Shown: one piece after another, positions 17,681 through 27,831 of the stretch | Position numbering within the stretch: position 1 is the stretch's first letter | Layout of the letters: each line of letters starts with the position of its first letter | Assembly: GCA_022825005.1 (NCBI GenBank) | Contig: JAJDYU010000042.1 | Coordinates: 1 to 64,000 of the forward strand | Direction: 5' to 3' | Origin: Acidimicrobiia bacterium | Lineage (GTDB): Bacteria; Actinomycetota; Acidimicrobiia; Acidimicrobiales; Bin134 | DNA length: 64,000 nucleotides | Notes under the pieces: generated by a model | Told to the model about the DNA's origin: nothing | The model's database searches: none | The model's input: only the letters and a program-made list of their open reading frames with translations | Position numbers and translations under genes: made by a program

Positions 17681-17868
17681 AGCACTTCCTAATGCTCTCA
17701 GCTCTCCGGGGGCAGCATCCCGACATTCGGAAAGTACCCGGCCCTAATGCGAGATTCTGCGGCATAGAAGGCAGTTTCAGCGGTATCCGCGTCATAGGGC
17801 CACCAACTCGGCTGACCGAGTGGGGTGGTCTAGCGTTCTAGAGATGTTGTCAACCATGGAGCCGCGAT

Positions 17869-20800
17869 GTGAGCGGGCTTGACGAGTCTGTGGTTGAGGA
17901 GCTTGCCCTTGATTGGTTGGGAAGCCTGGGGTGGGGAGTGGCTCATGGACGGGATATCGCTCCTGATGCCGCGGGAGCAGAGCGGTCTGATTATGGGCAA
18001 GTGGTGTTGGCGGAAAGGTTGCGGGCGGCTCTGAGGGAGATCAATCCCGGTCTGCCGGCTGAGGCTCTGGAGGACGCTGGGCGAAGGCTGGTTCGACCTC
18101 AAGGCGCGACCTTGGAAGTGCGCAACCGGTCCTTTCATCGCATGGTGGTGGACGGGGTAACCGTTGAATACCGTGATCAAAGCGGCAGCATCCGGGGTGG
18201 ACAGGCCCAAGTAGTCGACTTCGACGACCCGCAGGGCAATGACTGGTTGGCGGTCAACCAGTTCACTGTGGTGGAGAGCAACCACGAGCGACGCCTCGAC
18301 ATTGCACTCTTTGTGAACGGCCTGCCTCTCGGGATAGTGGAGCTGAAGAACCCGGCTGACCCTGATGCCACAGTGTGGACTGCATGGCAGCAGCTCCAGA
18401 CCTACAAGGCAGAACTGTCCACTTTATTTTCGATGAACGAGGCCATGGTGGTGTCCGATGGACTAGAGGCCCGAATCGGAACGCTGACTGCTGGGAGGGA
18501 ATGGTTCAAGCCTTGGCGCATCGTTCCGGAGGTGGGAGAGGAAGATCTGAGCCTTCCCCAGCTTCAGGTGTTGCTCGAGGGGATTTGTGCGCCTGACCGG
18601 TTCCTCGCCCTCATCCGCGATTTCGTCGTCTTTGACGACGAAGGCAGTGGCGATCTAGCCAAGAAAATGGCCGGCTATCACCAGTTCCATGCGGTCGAAG
18701 TAGCGGTAGGCGAGACGTTGAGGGCTTCTCAGATGTCCGAAGATCGAAGTCATGGGAAGAGCAGGTCAGGGAATGTGCCGCAGCTCCGCAGGCTTGGTGG
18801 TGAGCCGGGTGATCGGCGGATTGGTGTGGTGTGGCACACCCAGGGGTCGGGCAAGAGCTTGACCATGGCGTTCTATGCGGGACGGATCATTCGCGAGCAG
18901 GCAATGGCCAACCCCACAGTGGTAGTAATCACCGACCGTAACGACCTCGATGACCAGCTGTTCTCCACATTTTCCCGCTGCTCTGACCTACTCCGCCAGC
19001 CTCCCGTCCAGGCGGAGAGCAGGGCTGATCTTCGGGCCAAACTCATGGTGGAGTCGGGTGGAGTGGTGTTCACCACCATTCAGAAGTTCTTCCCCGAGGA
19101 AAAGGGCGATCGCTTTCCGCAACTCTCTGATAGGCGGAACATCGTGGTGATCGCTGATGAAGCGCATCGCAGCCAGTACGACTTCATCGACGGTTTTGCC
19201 CGCCACATGCGCGACGCCCTACCCAATGCGTCGTTTGTGGGATTCACCGGAACTCCCATCGAGCTCCAAGATGCCAACACCCGTGCGGTGTTTGGCGAGT
19301 ACATCAGCGTCTACGACATCCAGCGATCGGTAGAGGACAAGGCCACCGTTCCCATCTACTACGAGAGCAGGCTGGCCAAGCTAGCTATCGACGAGGAGGA
19401 GCGGCCCAACATCGATCCCGGCTTCGAGGAGGCCACCGAGGGAGAGGAGGTCGACCGCAAGGAGAAGCTCAAGACCAAGTGGGCCCAGCTTGAAGCGGTG
19501 GTCGGGACGAGGAAGCGTCTTGAGCTGATTGCTGGTGACATAGTGGACCACTTTGAAAAGCGCCTAGAGAGCATGGATGGCAAGGCCATGGTGGTGTGCA
19601 TGAGCCGGCGTATCTGCGTCGATCTATACCATGAGCTGATCCGGTTGCGTCCTGATTGGCACAACGACGAGGACGATAGGGGCGAAATCAAGGTCGTGAT
19701 GACCGGGTCGGCCTCTGATCCACCCGAGTGGCAGCAGCACATCCGCAACAAACCCAGGCGAGAGGCGTTGGCCAACCGCTTCCGCGACCCATCTGATCCC
19801 CTGCAAATCGTACTGGTGCGTGATATGTGGCTTACCGGGTTCGACGCGCCGAGCTTGCACACTATGTATGTGGACAAGCCCATGCGTGGCCATGGGCTCA
19901 TGCAGGCCATCGCACGAGTGAACCGAGTCTTCAAGGACAAGCCGGGTGGATTGATTGTGGACTACCTGGGTCTCGCTCACGAGTTGAAGCGAGCGTTGGC
20001 CACATATACCGAGAGCGGCGGCAGAGGAGACACCGTCCTCGACCAGGCTCTGGCGATCGCGGTAATGCAGGAAAAGTACGAGATCTGCTGCGGCCTCTTC
20101 CATGACTTCGACTGGTCACCGTGGATAACAGGAACACCGCAGGAGCGATTAGGACTGTTGCCCGCTGCTCAAGAACACATCTTGTCTCAGGAAGATGGCA
20201 AGGACCGCTGTATACAGGCAGTGCGAGAGCTATCACAGGCCTTCGCGTTGGCAGTCCCAAGCGACGAGGCACTTGCTATCCGCGACGATGTGGCCTTCTT
20301 TCAGGCCGTCCGGGCCGCTTTGTCCAAGCGGGCACCAGCCGATGCCCGTCCAGAAGAAGACCTGGACTACGCGGTGCGACAGATCATTTCCAAAGCAGTG
20401 GCGTCTGACGAGGTGGTGGACATCTTTGCCGCTGCCGGGCTGGGTAAGCCCGACATCTCGATCTTGTCTGAGGAGTTCCTGGTCGAAGTACAGGGAATGC
20501 CCCAACGCAATTTGGCGGTAGAGCTGTTGCAGAAGCTGTTGACAGGAGAGATCAACTCTCGCCGCCGCCGCAATGTGGTCCAGGCCAAGTCTTTCGCCGA
20601 AATGCTGGAAGAGACGATCCGCCGCTACCAGAACCGAGCCATCGAGGCCGCCCAAGTGATCGAAGAGCTGATCCAGCTTGCACGGGAGATCAACGCTGCC
20701 GGGCAACGGGGCGAGAAACTTGGCCTCTCGGAGGATGAATTGGCCTTCTACGACGCTCTCGGCGTCAACGACAGCGCTGTCGCAGTCCTCGGTGACGAAG

Positions 20801-21009
20801 TCTTATGCCGGATCGCAGGGGAACTGGTCGAGACTGTGCGCAACAGCGTGACCATAGACTGGACTCTGCGGGAGAACGTGAGAGCCGACATCCGCCGCCT
20901 TGTCAAACGCGTCCTTCGCAAGCACGGGTACCCTCCAGACAAGCAAGAGGAAGCTACCCTGATCGTCCTAGAGCAGGCAGAATCCCTTTCTGCGGCTTGG
21001 GCGGCGTAA
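17869..21009 (+). CDS. hsdR: Type I restriction endonuclease subunit R
   Basis: A 1046-residue translocating restriction subunit of normal length. N-terminal nuclease: Asp144 in RRLDIALFV and Glu158-x-Lys160 in GIVELKNP form the PD-(D/E)xK site. The superfamily 2 helicase motor follows: Walker A QGSGKS with Lys329, DEAH at 430-433, FTGTPIE (motif III), and helicase motifs in the 600-710 region ([17 protein letters not shown]). The C-terminal helical part contacts the methylase. Start is GTG at 17869 after GGAG. It would act with the HsdM-S fusion, although the HEPN, PIN and regulator genes separate the two, an uncommon layout. Composition is closer to the chromosomal average than its neighbours. 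Confidence 0.9.
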   Translation: MSGLDESVVEELALDWLGSLGWGVAHGRDIAPDAAGAERSDYGQVVLAERLRAALREINPGLPAEALEDAGRRLVRPQGATLEVRNRSFHRMVVDGVTVEYRDQSGSIRGGQAQVVDFDDPQGNDWLAVNQFTVVESNHERRLDIALFVNGLPLGIVELKNPADPDATVWTAWQQLQTYKAELSTLFSMNEAMVVSDGLEARIGTLTAGREWFKPWRIVPEVGEEDLSLPQLQVLLEGICAPDRFLALIRDFVVFDDEGSGDLAKKMAGYHQFHAVEVAVGETLRASQMSEDRSHGKSRSGNVPQLRRLGGEPGDRRIGVVWHTQGSGKSLTMAFYAGRIIREQAMANPTVVVITDRNDLDDQLFSTFSRCSDLLRQPPVQAESRADLRAKLMVESGGVVFTTIQKFFPEEKGDRFPQLSDRRNIVVIADEAHRSQYDFIDGFARHMRDALPNASFVGFTGTPIELQDANTRAVFGEYISVYDIQRSVEDKATVPIYYESRLAKLAIDEEERPNIDPGFEEATEGEEVDRKEKLKTKWAQLEAVVGTRKRLELIAGDIVDHFEKRLESMDGKAMVVCMSRRICVDLYHELIRLRPDWHNDEDDRGEIKVVMTGSASDPPEWQQHIRNKPRREALANRFRDPSDPLQIVLVRDMWLTGFDAPSLHTMYVDKPMRGHGLMQAIARVNRVFKDKPGGLIVDYLGLAHELKRALATYTESGGRGDTVLDQALAIAVMQEKYEICCGLFHDFDWSPWITGTPQERLGLLPAAQEHILSQEDGKDRCIQAVRELSQAFALAVPSDEALAIRDDVAFFQAVRAALSKRAPADARPEEDLDYAVRQIISKAVASDEVVDIFAAAGLGKPDISILSEEFLVEVQGMPQRNLAVELLQKLLTGEINSRRRRNVVQAKSFAEMLEETIRRYQNRAIEAAQVIEELIQLAREINAAGQRGEKLGLSEDELAFYDALGVNDSAVAVLGDEVLCRIAGELVETVRNSVTIDWTLRENVRADIRRLVKRVLRKHGYPPDKQEEATLIVLEQAESLSAAWAA

Positions 21010-21191
21010 TCATATGGGCGCGGCCAGAATCGCTGTCCTATTGTGCATGATGAGTGAATGGGCCGCAGTAGAATAACGAATTTGAAGCCCCCTTGGCTCC
21101 ATAACAACACCCAGAGCGATTGTCCCATTACTGGGCTCATCGATGGAGACTACGCACGGCAAGGTATGGTAGAAGACATGAAAGTTAGGTC

Positions 21192-23480
21192 ATGAGCGCT
21201 CCAATTCGTAAGATCTTACAATTCAAGCATCCAGGGGTGCTTAAGGAATTCAAGTGGGCACCAGACTTGCCGGAGTTTGGGCGATACAACCTGTTATTTG
21301 GGTGGAACGCTTCTGGGAAGACGACTCTGAGTAGACTGTTGAAGAACTTAGAGAGCAGGGGCACCGGTGAGGACTTTGAGGACTTCACAATTGGGATTAA
21401 TGGCCAGACATATTCAAGTCTAGAAGATGCAGGGCAAGCAATTTCTGTGCGGGTATTCAATAGTGATTATATAGATGAGAATGTGGACACCGTCATTGGA
21501 AATGATATGGCTCCAATTCTGGTGCTGGGTGAGAACAGCATACAAATCCAGGATGAAATCAAGAAATTGAAGAGCGAACTGGCAGCTGGGCGAGAGAAAT
21601 TACAAGAGAAAAAAAGTATACACGAGGACCTAAAGAAACATTTTGATAGCCATTGTAAAAGCAGGGCAAGTGACATCAAAAACTTGCTTAGATCACCGGA
21701 GCAAAGTATTTACAATTACTATGATAAGGGAAATTATCGTAACCGAGCAAATGAATTGCAAGTTCTTGACGATGCAACTGAGTGGAAACTTGATCAAGAA
21801 CAATATGACAACCACCTTATGCAAACCAGGGCGACTCAGAAGTCGCGAATAGATATGGTGAACTATGTCTTACCTGATTTCGAGAACATCAGGCAGAACG
21901 TGTCAAGGATACTCAGCACAAACATTGTCTCGATAGCGATAGCAGAACTTGAAAAGGATCATGAGTTGGCAAATTGGGTTCATGAAGGCCTTGCCCTCCA
22001 TCAGGACCGAGAAGTCGATAGCTGTTTGTACTGTGGCCAAACTCTTCCTGCAGATAGACAGGAAAGGCTAGAGCAACACTTTAATGATGCTTACATCAGG
22101 TTGAAGGAGGAAATCGATATGCAAGTTACCTCACTCAACTTAATTCAAGAAGAAGCAGAAAGGGTCTCTCTTCCCAACTCTGCGCAGTTCTACGGGCATT
22201 TGGCGGACAAGTATGCTCAAATGAAGGAATCGTTTTCTAAAACGACCGATGCCGTTCGACAAACAGCGGAGTCTTTGTTGTGTGACCTGAAGGCAAAGGA
22301 AGAGAAACCATTTGAAAGTCAACAATTGTCTGGTGGCCTTCCAACAATGAAGTCAACAGCAATTTCTGAAGTAAATCTATTGATACAAGAACACAACAGA
22401 TTGACCGAGGAATTCTCGGAGCAAGTTGCTCAATCAAGAGAAGCGCTAGAAAAAGACTCAGTGGCTACTGTATTTTCAGAATTTCGGAAGTACGAAGAGG
22501 ATTTGAAGTCAAGTAATGAAGCCATTAAATCGAGCGAGTCCAAGAATGCTGAGTTGGATGGCGAAATCGCAGATCTGGAACGACAAATTTCCGAACATCG
22601 TAAACCCGCAGAGGAATTGAACGAAGACTTAGCCAAATACTTGGGGCACGACGCAATTCAATTGGAAATTCTGGATTATGGATATAAAATTGTCAGGAAT
22701 GGCGTTCTCGCCAAGGCATTGAGTGAAGGGGAGAAGACGGCGATCGCCTTACTCTACTTCTTGAAGAGTCTAGAAGATGAGAGGTTTGAACTAGAGAATG
22801 GAGTGGTAGTCTTGGATGATCCGGTATCTAGCCTTGATTCCAACGCTCTTTACCTTGCTGTTGCTTTTATCCAAGAACGTACCAAGCGCGCTGCTCAATT
22901 GATTCTCTTGACACATAATTTCACATTGTTCAAGTTGGCAAAGAGATGGTTCATAAATGTGAATTCAGAGTGGGATAGAGATGGTGACGGCACTGCCGCT
23001 AAACCAGCACGCTTTTATATGTTGGATTGGGAGTATGTTGATGGGACGCGAACCGCAAAAATGAAACCTCTGGATCCATTATTGGAAAAATTCGAGTCTG
23101 AGTACCATTTCTTGTTTTCTCAAATCTATCGTGCATCAAAAGATAACCGTGACGTTGACTTAGCGGAATACTATAGCTTGGCTAATGTTGCACGAAGGCT
23201 GCTTGAGATGTTTCTAGCCTTTAGAAGTCCAGGTGCTACAGGTGACTTGCCAAATCAGTTGAATTCGGCCAAATTGAGCTCCCCACAGATTGGTCGAATC
23301 GTGAAGTTCGTCCATAGCCATTCCCATGGGGATTTTGTTGGGGAATCGGAACACAATTTGTCAATGTTAAGCGAAGGAAGGCAGGTAATGAAGGACATCA
23401 TGGCGTTAATCAGAGCTGAAGACAAGGCTCATCATAAGGCCATGAGGCGCTTGGTGGAGAAAGCTGGCGCATATGCATGA
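21192..23480 (+). CDS. RloC/PrrC-like ABC-ATPase, candidate anticodon nuclease
   Basis: A 762-residue ABC/SMC-like ATPase: Walker A GWNASGKT (37-44), a long coiled-coil region interrupted by a zinc-hook CLYCGQ (Cys278, Cys281), signature LSEGEK (510-515), Walker B VVVLDDP with Asp542/Asp543, and H-loop LLTHNF. The C-terminal domain has Arg668-x3-Glu672 (RRLLE) and, about 36 residues on, His708/710/712 (KFVHSHSH), echoing the Arg-Glu-His catalytic triad of PrrC anticodon nuclease. The zinc hook favours RloC. PrrC and RloC genes are linked to type I restriction loci and cut tRNA when the system is inhibited. Its DNA is clearly AT-richer than hsdR, suggesting separate acquisition. Confidence 0.8.
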   Translation: MSAPIRKILQFKHPGVLKEFKWAPDLPEFGRYNLLFGWNASGKTTLSRLLKNLESRGTGEDFEDFTIGINGQTYSSLEDAGQAISVRVFNSDYIDENVDTVIGNDMAPILVLGENSIQIQDEIKKLKSELAAGREKLQEKKSIHEDLKKHFDSHCKSRASDIKNLLRSPEQSIYNYYDKGNYRNRANELQVLDDATEWKLDQEQYDNHLMQTRATQKSRIDMVNYVLPDFENIRQNVSRILSTNIVSIAIAELEKDHELANWVHEGLALHQDREVDSCLYCGQTLPADRQERLEQHFNDAYIRLKEEIDMQVTSLNLIQEEAERVSLPNSAQFYGHLADKYAQMKESFSKTTDAVRQTAESLLCDLKAKEEKPFESQQLSGGLPTMKSTAISEVNLLIQEHNRLTEEFSEQVAQSREALEKDSVATVFSEFRKYEEDLKSSNEAIKSSESKNAELDGEIADLERQISEHRKPAEELNEDLAKYLGHDAIQLEILDYGYKIVRNGVLAKALSEGEKTAIALLYFLKSLEDERFELENGVVVLDDPVSSLDSNALYLAVAFIQERTKRAAQLILLTHNFTLFKLAKRWFINVNSEWDRDGDGTAAKPARFYMLDWEYVDGTRTAKMKPLDPLLEKFESEYHFLFSQIYRASKDNRDVDLAEYYSLANVARRLLEMFLAFRSPGATGDLPNQLNSAKLSSPQIGRIVKFVHSHSHGDFVGESEHNLSMLSEGRQVMKDIMALIRAEDKAHHKAMRRLVEKAGAYA

Positions 23481-23557
23481 AATGGAATGGAGGACTGTTT
23501 ACAGAGGTCATGAGTCGGTTGGAGGGAGCCACAGCGAGAATGTAAGGCTGGACTGCC

Positions 23558-24139
23558 ATGGCTAGCGGATTTGAGCGATTTCGGGCGGCGGCCGAAGTGC
23601 TAGGTGTTCAGGTGGAGCCAGTGCGGTATCCGGCGGACACTCGGACGGCGGCTGATGCTGCCGCCGCGGTGGGGTGCGAAGTGGGGCAGATCGTGAAATC
23701 GCTGGTGTTTGCCACTCCGACCAGGCTGGTGTTGGCGCTTACTTCGGGGGCAAACCAGGTGGACACCGATCGCTTGGGTGAGTTGGTGGGCGAAGAGGTT
23801 AGCTTGGCCGATCCGGAGTCGGTAAGAGCAGCCACCGGCTTTGCGATCGGGGGAACCCCGCCGTTCGGACATCTCAATCCTTTGGCTACCTGGACCGACG
23901 AGGACTTGCTGGCGTATGAGACCGTGTGGGCCGCGGCCGGCACTCCCGATTCCTGCTTTCCTATCGCTCCGGCGCAACTGGTTGCCGCGTCGGGGGCTAC
24001 TCCGGCTGATTTTGCCCAACGACGGGAGCGTGAGCATATGGGTCGATGGCTTGTGGACAATATGCCGCGCGGTATCGATCTTGAACCGCCTGACAGGAAT
24101 GAACCTGATCGAGAGGTCTCTTTTCTGGGCGGCGACTAG
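23558..24139 (+). CDS. YbaK/EbsC family aminoacyl-tRNA deacylase-like protein
   Basis: A 193-residue protein with the YbaK/prolyl-tRNA-editing fold: TAADAAAAVGCEVGQIVKSLVF includes the conserved Lys, followed by LALTSGANQVDTDRL and the GGTPPFGH loop. Family members hydrolyse mischarged Cys-, Ala- or Pro-tRNA; the substrate is not resolvable here. The C-terminal 35 residues are an extension. It is the first core-like gene to the right of the defence island, and its stop overlaps that of the convergent YihY gene by four bases. Confidence 0.82.
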   Translation: MASGFERFRAAAEVLGVQVEPVRYPADTRTAADAAAAVGCEVGQIVKSLVFATPTRLVLALTSGANQVDTDRLGELVGEEVSLADPESVRAATGFAIGGTPPFGHLNPLATWTDEDLLAYETVWAAAGTPDSCFPIAPAQLVAASGATPADFAQRREREHMGRWLVDNMPRGIDLEPPDRNEPDREVSFLGGD

Positions 24140-24945
24140 GCGTTCCGCTGATCGAGGGCGCCGGCAATGGCGGCGCCGGCGGTTACGCCGCAGGCGGCGG
24201 CCCATAGCCAGCTGAGGGCGGCCAGAGTTCCGGCGGTGGCTACGGTGATGGCGGTGCCGCCTACGGTCCAGTTCACGGCTATCGCGGCCACGGCTGAGAC
24301 CACTGAGAACCAGAGGGCTGACACCAAGCCGCCGATCAAGTGATGGCGCCATGGCTGGTGGGGGCAGGACATTTTCTGCACCAGGGAGAACACGGCCAAT
24401 GCAGATATGAAGCCGACCACTGGGGCCAGCCGCGGGTCGGCCCACACTGCAATGGCGGTGGGTCCGGCGATCAGGGGAAGCGCGCCTACCAGCAGCCAAA
24501 AACCGGTGAACCGCTCTAGCCACCATGACCGGCGGGGGGCGCCCCGCACTCGGCGGACGGCTCGACAGGCAGCAGCCGCGGCCCGCATGGTGCCCCAGAC
24601 TGCGACCACCGCGGCGATGGACGTGGCCGCCGGGGGAGCGGAGACCACGTCGGCGAACTCCTCGCCGATGGTGCTGTCCACATCGCTGAGCGCAGTCTGG
24701 CCGGCGTCGGCCAGCCACTCGTTGAACCGGTCGGCGATCCGGTCCGACACCGCCCGAACTGTGGAGGCGATGGCGGCGGCGGCCACTGCGGCCGGAAATA
24801 GCGACACCGCCGACCAGAAGGCGATTTCTGCTGCCCCGGTTCCGCCTTCGCCCTCTCGCCAGCACGAAACGGACTGCTTGGCCAGGGAAACGGCCCTAGT
24901 GAACCAACTCTCAGCAGCAGCCGACGGTGCCTCGTCAGCGCCCAT
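24136..24945 (-). CDS. YihY/BrkB-like membrane protein
   Basis: A 269-residue polytopic protein with about six hydrophobic segments: AAEIAFWSAVSLFPAAVAAA, SIAAVVAVWGTM, FTGFWLLVGALPLIAGPTAI, VVGFISALAVFSLVQ, GGLVSALWFSVVSAVAAIAV and GTLAALSWLWAAACGVTAGA. This topology and the N-terminal FW.A.SLFP element fit the YihY/virulence-factor BrkB family of inner-membrane proteins, whose function is unsettled. The ATG at 24945 is used; a longer reading frame would enter the ETF gene. Follows the ETF gene on the same strand by 11 bases. Confidence 0.7.
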   Translation of the reverse strand: MGADEAPSAAAESWFTRAVSLAKQSVSCWREGEGGTGAAEIAFWSAVSLFPAAVAAAAIASTVRAVSDRIADRFNEWLADAGQTALSDVDSTIGEEFADVVSAPPAATSIAAVVAVWGTMRAAAAACRAVRRVRGAPRRSWWLERFTGFWLLVGALPLIAGPTAIAVWADPRLAPVVGFISALAVFSLVQKMSCPHQPWRHHLIGGLVSALWFSVVSAVAAIAVNWTVGGTAITVATAGTLAALSWLWAAACGVTAGAAIAGALDQRNA

Positions 24946-24956
24946 TGGAGAGCGGT

Positions 24957-26795
24957 TCAGCCAGCCTGGGCTTCGGCCAGACGAGGGATGAGCGCGTCGA
25001 ACACCTCGGCCCAGTCGCCCACGAAACCGATGTCCACGATCTCCCACAGGGGAGCGTCAGGGTCGGGGTTGATGCCCACCACCGTGCCGGCGTTGCGGAC
25101 GCCCACGGTGTGGTTGAACTTCCCGCTCATGCCGATAGCGAAATAAAGCCGCGGGCTGATGCTGTGGCCGGTGATGCCCACTTGACGGGCCCGGGGCATC
25201 CAGCCGTAGTCGGTGACCTTGCGCGTAGCGCACAGGGCGGCCCCGATGGCGGCCTGGTGCTTCTCCAGATTGGGGTAGTCGGCCGGGTCGACCCCTTGGC
25301 CCACGCCGATCACCACCGAGGCGTTGGCCAGCTCATCGCTGTCGTCGTCCCGATAGCGCCGGATGACCTCAAGGCGGCTCTGGCCGGGAGAGTCCAACGA
25401 CGACTGGATGGCTGGGGGGCGGTCGGGATTGGGTAGGGGGAAGGGCAGCACCCCGGGGCGAACAGTGGCCATCTGGATGGGAGAAGCGCAGAGAATCTCG
25501 GCCACCAGCCATCCCCCAAAAGCTGGCTTCAAGGCGATCAGCTTCCCGTGGTCATTCACCTTCAGCCCGACCGCGTCGCCGGTGAGGCCCGCGCTCAGAG
25601 TTGCCGCCATCCGAGATGCCACCTCACGCCCCCAAGCGGTGCCCGGTGCCAGCACGGCCCATGGCTGGGTCTCGGCTGCCCAGGCCGACATGGCCGTCGC
25701 TAGGTCTTCTTCGACCAGCGATGCGCCGTTGTCGCGATTCACGACAGCGATCTGCTCATCGGCTCCACATGAGCTCAGATCCTCTTCGGGGTTGTCCAGA
25801 TCGGGACCGATGGCGGCCACCCAACCGCCGATCTCTGCGGCCAGTTCGGCGGCGGCTCCGAGGAGCTCCCGGTTCACCCGCTCGCGTCCGGGCTCCACCA
25901 GCACGGCAATTGCGGGACCATCGTCGCCAGCCATGACGCGCCCGGGAACCAGAGGAGGCTCAGCACTCAAGCCAGAGGCCAGCGCCCCTTTTTCGGCCAG
26001 GATGGCCACTGCCTGTTCTACCTGCTCGTCCAGCGTGCCGGTCATCATCTGGCGGCCGCGCTCCACGTCGATCATCTGAACTGGTCCGACCGTGGTGGGG
26101 CTGGCCTCCTGACCCCACGGACCGGGGCCCAAGTCGGCGGCACTCACCGTCTGGATGTGGGAGCTATCTACCGTGGCCCAAGCATCAGGGTCCTTGATCT
26201 TGCACGGGTCGCACAATCGCTCGGCGCATGACACCACCGCGGGCAACTGCACGGCCACGTCCACCCACTCGTCGTCGTGTTCCAACCGCAGCTCCAGGCG
26301 GTCGCCGTGAAGGGAGAAGTGCCGAACCCCGGTGGCGAACGGCAAGCCCAGCAGCTCGGCGAGTTGCGGAGGCACTTGGCCGGTATCGGAGTCCACCGAG
26401 TTGCGTCCCATCATCACCAGGTCGAACGGTCCGAACCTCTCCAGGGCTGCGGCAAGCGCCTTGGCGGTGGCCCAAGTGTCGGACCCGGCGAACTCCGGGT
26501 CGCAGATGTGGATTCCAGCGTCCACCCCGAAAAGGAGGGCCTCCCTACACACGTTTTCGGCCGACGGCGGTCCCAGCGTCAATACGGTCACCGTGCCCCC
26601 GCTGGCCCGGGCCACCTCGGTGCCCTTGGCCACGGCGCGGCGGCAGTAGTCGTTCATGTGCATATCGATGCCGTCTCGCACCATGCGGCCGTCGGGCCCG
26701 AGAACCATGTCCTCGAACACCGGGATCTGCTTGACCAATACAGCCACTCGCAGGGGACGATCCGGCGCAATCACATCATCAGGCGGGTCAAACAT
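24957..26795 (-). CDS. Electron transfer flavoprotein, fused beta and alpha subunits
   Basis: A 612-residue protein joining both ETF subunits in one chain. Residues 1-265 are EtfB-like: VAVLVKQIPVFED, then GPPSAENVCREALLFGVDAG and GRNSVDSDTGQVPPQLAELL, which are the AMP-binding region signatures. Residues about 290-612 are EtfA-like with the FAD domain QVGITGHSISPRLYFAIG, SGKFNHTVG and GINPDPDAPLWEIVDIGFVG. ETF normally is a heterodimer from two genes; fusion fixes a 1:1 ratio. It would pass electrons from acyl-CoA-type dehydrogenases to the quinone pool. No partner oxidoreductase lies adjacent. Confidence 0.88.
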   Translation of the reverse strand: MFDPPDDVIAPDRPLRVAVLVKQIPVFEDMVLGPDGRMVRDGIDMHMNDYCRRAVAKGTEVARASGGTVTVLTLGPPSAENVCREALLFGVDAGIHICDPEFAGSDTWATAKALAAALERFGPFDLVMMGRNSVDSDTGQVPPQLAELLGLPFATGVRHFSLHGDRLELRLEHDDEWVDVAVQLPAVVSCAERLCDPCKIKDPDAWATVDSSHIQTVSAADLGPGPWGQEASPTTVGPVQMIDVERGRQMMTGTLDEQVEQAVAILAEKGALASGLSAEPPLVPGRVMAGDDGPAIAVLVEPGRERVNRELLGAAAELAAEIGGWVAAIGPDLDNPEEDLSSCGADEQIAVVNRDNGASLVEEDLATAMSAWAAETQPWAVLAPGTAWGREVASRMAATLSAGLTGDAVGLKVNDHGKLIALKPAFGGWLVAEILCASPIQMATVRPGVLPFPLPNPDRPPAIQSSLDSPGQSRLEVIRRYRDDDSDELANASVVIGVGQGVDPADYPNLEKHQAAIGAALCATRKVTDYGWMPRARQVGITGHSISPRLYFAIGMSGKFNHTVGVRNAGTVVGINPDPDAPLWEIVDIGFVGDWAEVFDALIPRLAEAQAG

Positions 26796-26877
26796 CTGCT
26801 CCGAGGCTACCGAGCGTGAAGTATCGATTTCGGGTTGGGCGATGTTCGGCGCGGCAACAGGTGGCTACGGTTGCCGG

Positions 26878-27831
26878 ATGGCACTTACGAGACGGCGAAT
26901 CGTAACCGGGCACGACGACAGCGGGGCACCGGTCATCATCTCCGACGGGCAGGCACCGTCGAGCTTCTTGGGGCGGAGCACGGCCAGCATGTGGTACGTC
27001 GGACAGTGTCCCGCCACGGTGGATGACGGCGGAGAGGAGCCGGACGACCGGACTGACTTTGTTCCCCCGCCCGGTGGGATCTCGTGGCGGCTGTTCACGT
27101 TGAAGCCTTCGGGCGGCAAGGCGATCGGCCCGCTCGATGACCCCCGATTCGACCAAGATCGGGTCGGCTTTCACGCCACCCCCACCATTGACTTCATCGA
27201 GATCATCTCGGGGCAGATCCGATTGGAGTTGAACGAGCATTGGGTGGAGTTGGGCGCCGGTGACTGTGTCATTCAGCGGGGCACGTGGCACCGGTGGATC
27301 GTGATCGGCGACGAGCCCTGCACGTTCAGCGCCACCATGCTGGGGGTGGGCGACGGTGCGGACCCCGGCTTCGCGGGGGCATCCGTTGGCGCCGTCGGTC
27401 CCCGCAGAATCGTGACCGACGGCGACGGGGTGTGCGCCGACGGCCCCCCGGCCACCGCATCGCAGTCCGACGGGGGACTGCTGACCGCCGAGTTGTGGCA
27501 CACCTTCGCCCCGGTGGTCAGCGAGCTTCAGGGCGGCGACGCCCCCCAGTCGGAGATGCAGCTCAACCCGCCGGGTGGAGGAGTGACCTGGAAGCAGGTG
27601 ACCATTCCGGCGTCGATGGCCGACCAAGCGGCGTTGATGCACCAAACGCCCACCATCGACTTCGTGCGGATCGCCCAGGGCACGGTGGACTTGGAGCTCC
27701 CCGGCCAGCCGCCGACGCATCTTGTGGCGGGCGATTGTGTGATTCAGCGGGGAACCGAGCACGCCTGGCGGAATACCGGCGATGGGCCGTTCACCCTCTC
27801 GGCGGTGATGATCGGGGTCGCCAGTGAATGA
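26878..27831 (+). CDS. Bicupin protein
   Basis: A 317-residue protein of two similar halves. Each half carries the same two blocks: HATPTIDFIEIISGQIRLEL with ELGAGDCVIQRGTWHRWI in the first, and HQTPTIDFVRIAQGTVDLEL with VAGDCVIQRGTEHAW in the second. These are cupin motifs 1 and 2 with reduced metal ligands (a single His in each motif 2), so an internal duplication is clear. TACGGT lies six bases before the ATG, supporting a leaderless start. Its stop overlaps the SnoaL-like gene by eight bases. Binding or isomerase-type role only inferred. Confidence 0.78.
   Translation: MALTRRRIVTGHDDSGAPVIISDGQAPSSFLGRSTASMWYVGQCPATVDDGGEEPDDRTDFVPPPGGISWRLFTLKPSGGKAIGPLDDPRFDQDRVGFHATPTIDFIEIISGQIRLELNEHWVELGAGDCVIQRGTWHRWIVIGDEPCTFSATMLGVGDGADPGFAGASVGAVGPRRIVTDGDGVCADGPPATASQSDGGLLTAELWHTFAPVVSELQGGDAPQSEMQLNPPGGGVTWKQVTIPASMADQAALMHQTPTIDFVRIAQGTVDLELPGQPPTHLVAGDCVIQRGTEHAWRNTGDGPFTLSAVMIGVASE

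Noticed and set aside
12717-23480. Prophage or integrative element carrying the restriction genes
   Set aside because: No integrase, transposase, terminase or capsid gene and no terminal repeats were found; the island is recognised by content and composition only.
23600-24865. 421-codon minus-strand frame across YbaK and YihY
   Set aside because: Arg-rich shadow of two well-supported genes; no domain and no start-site signal.
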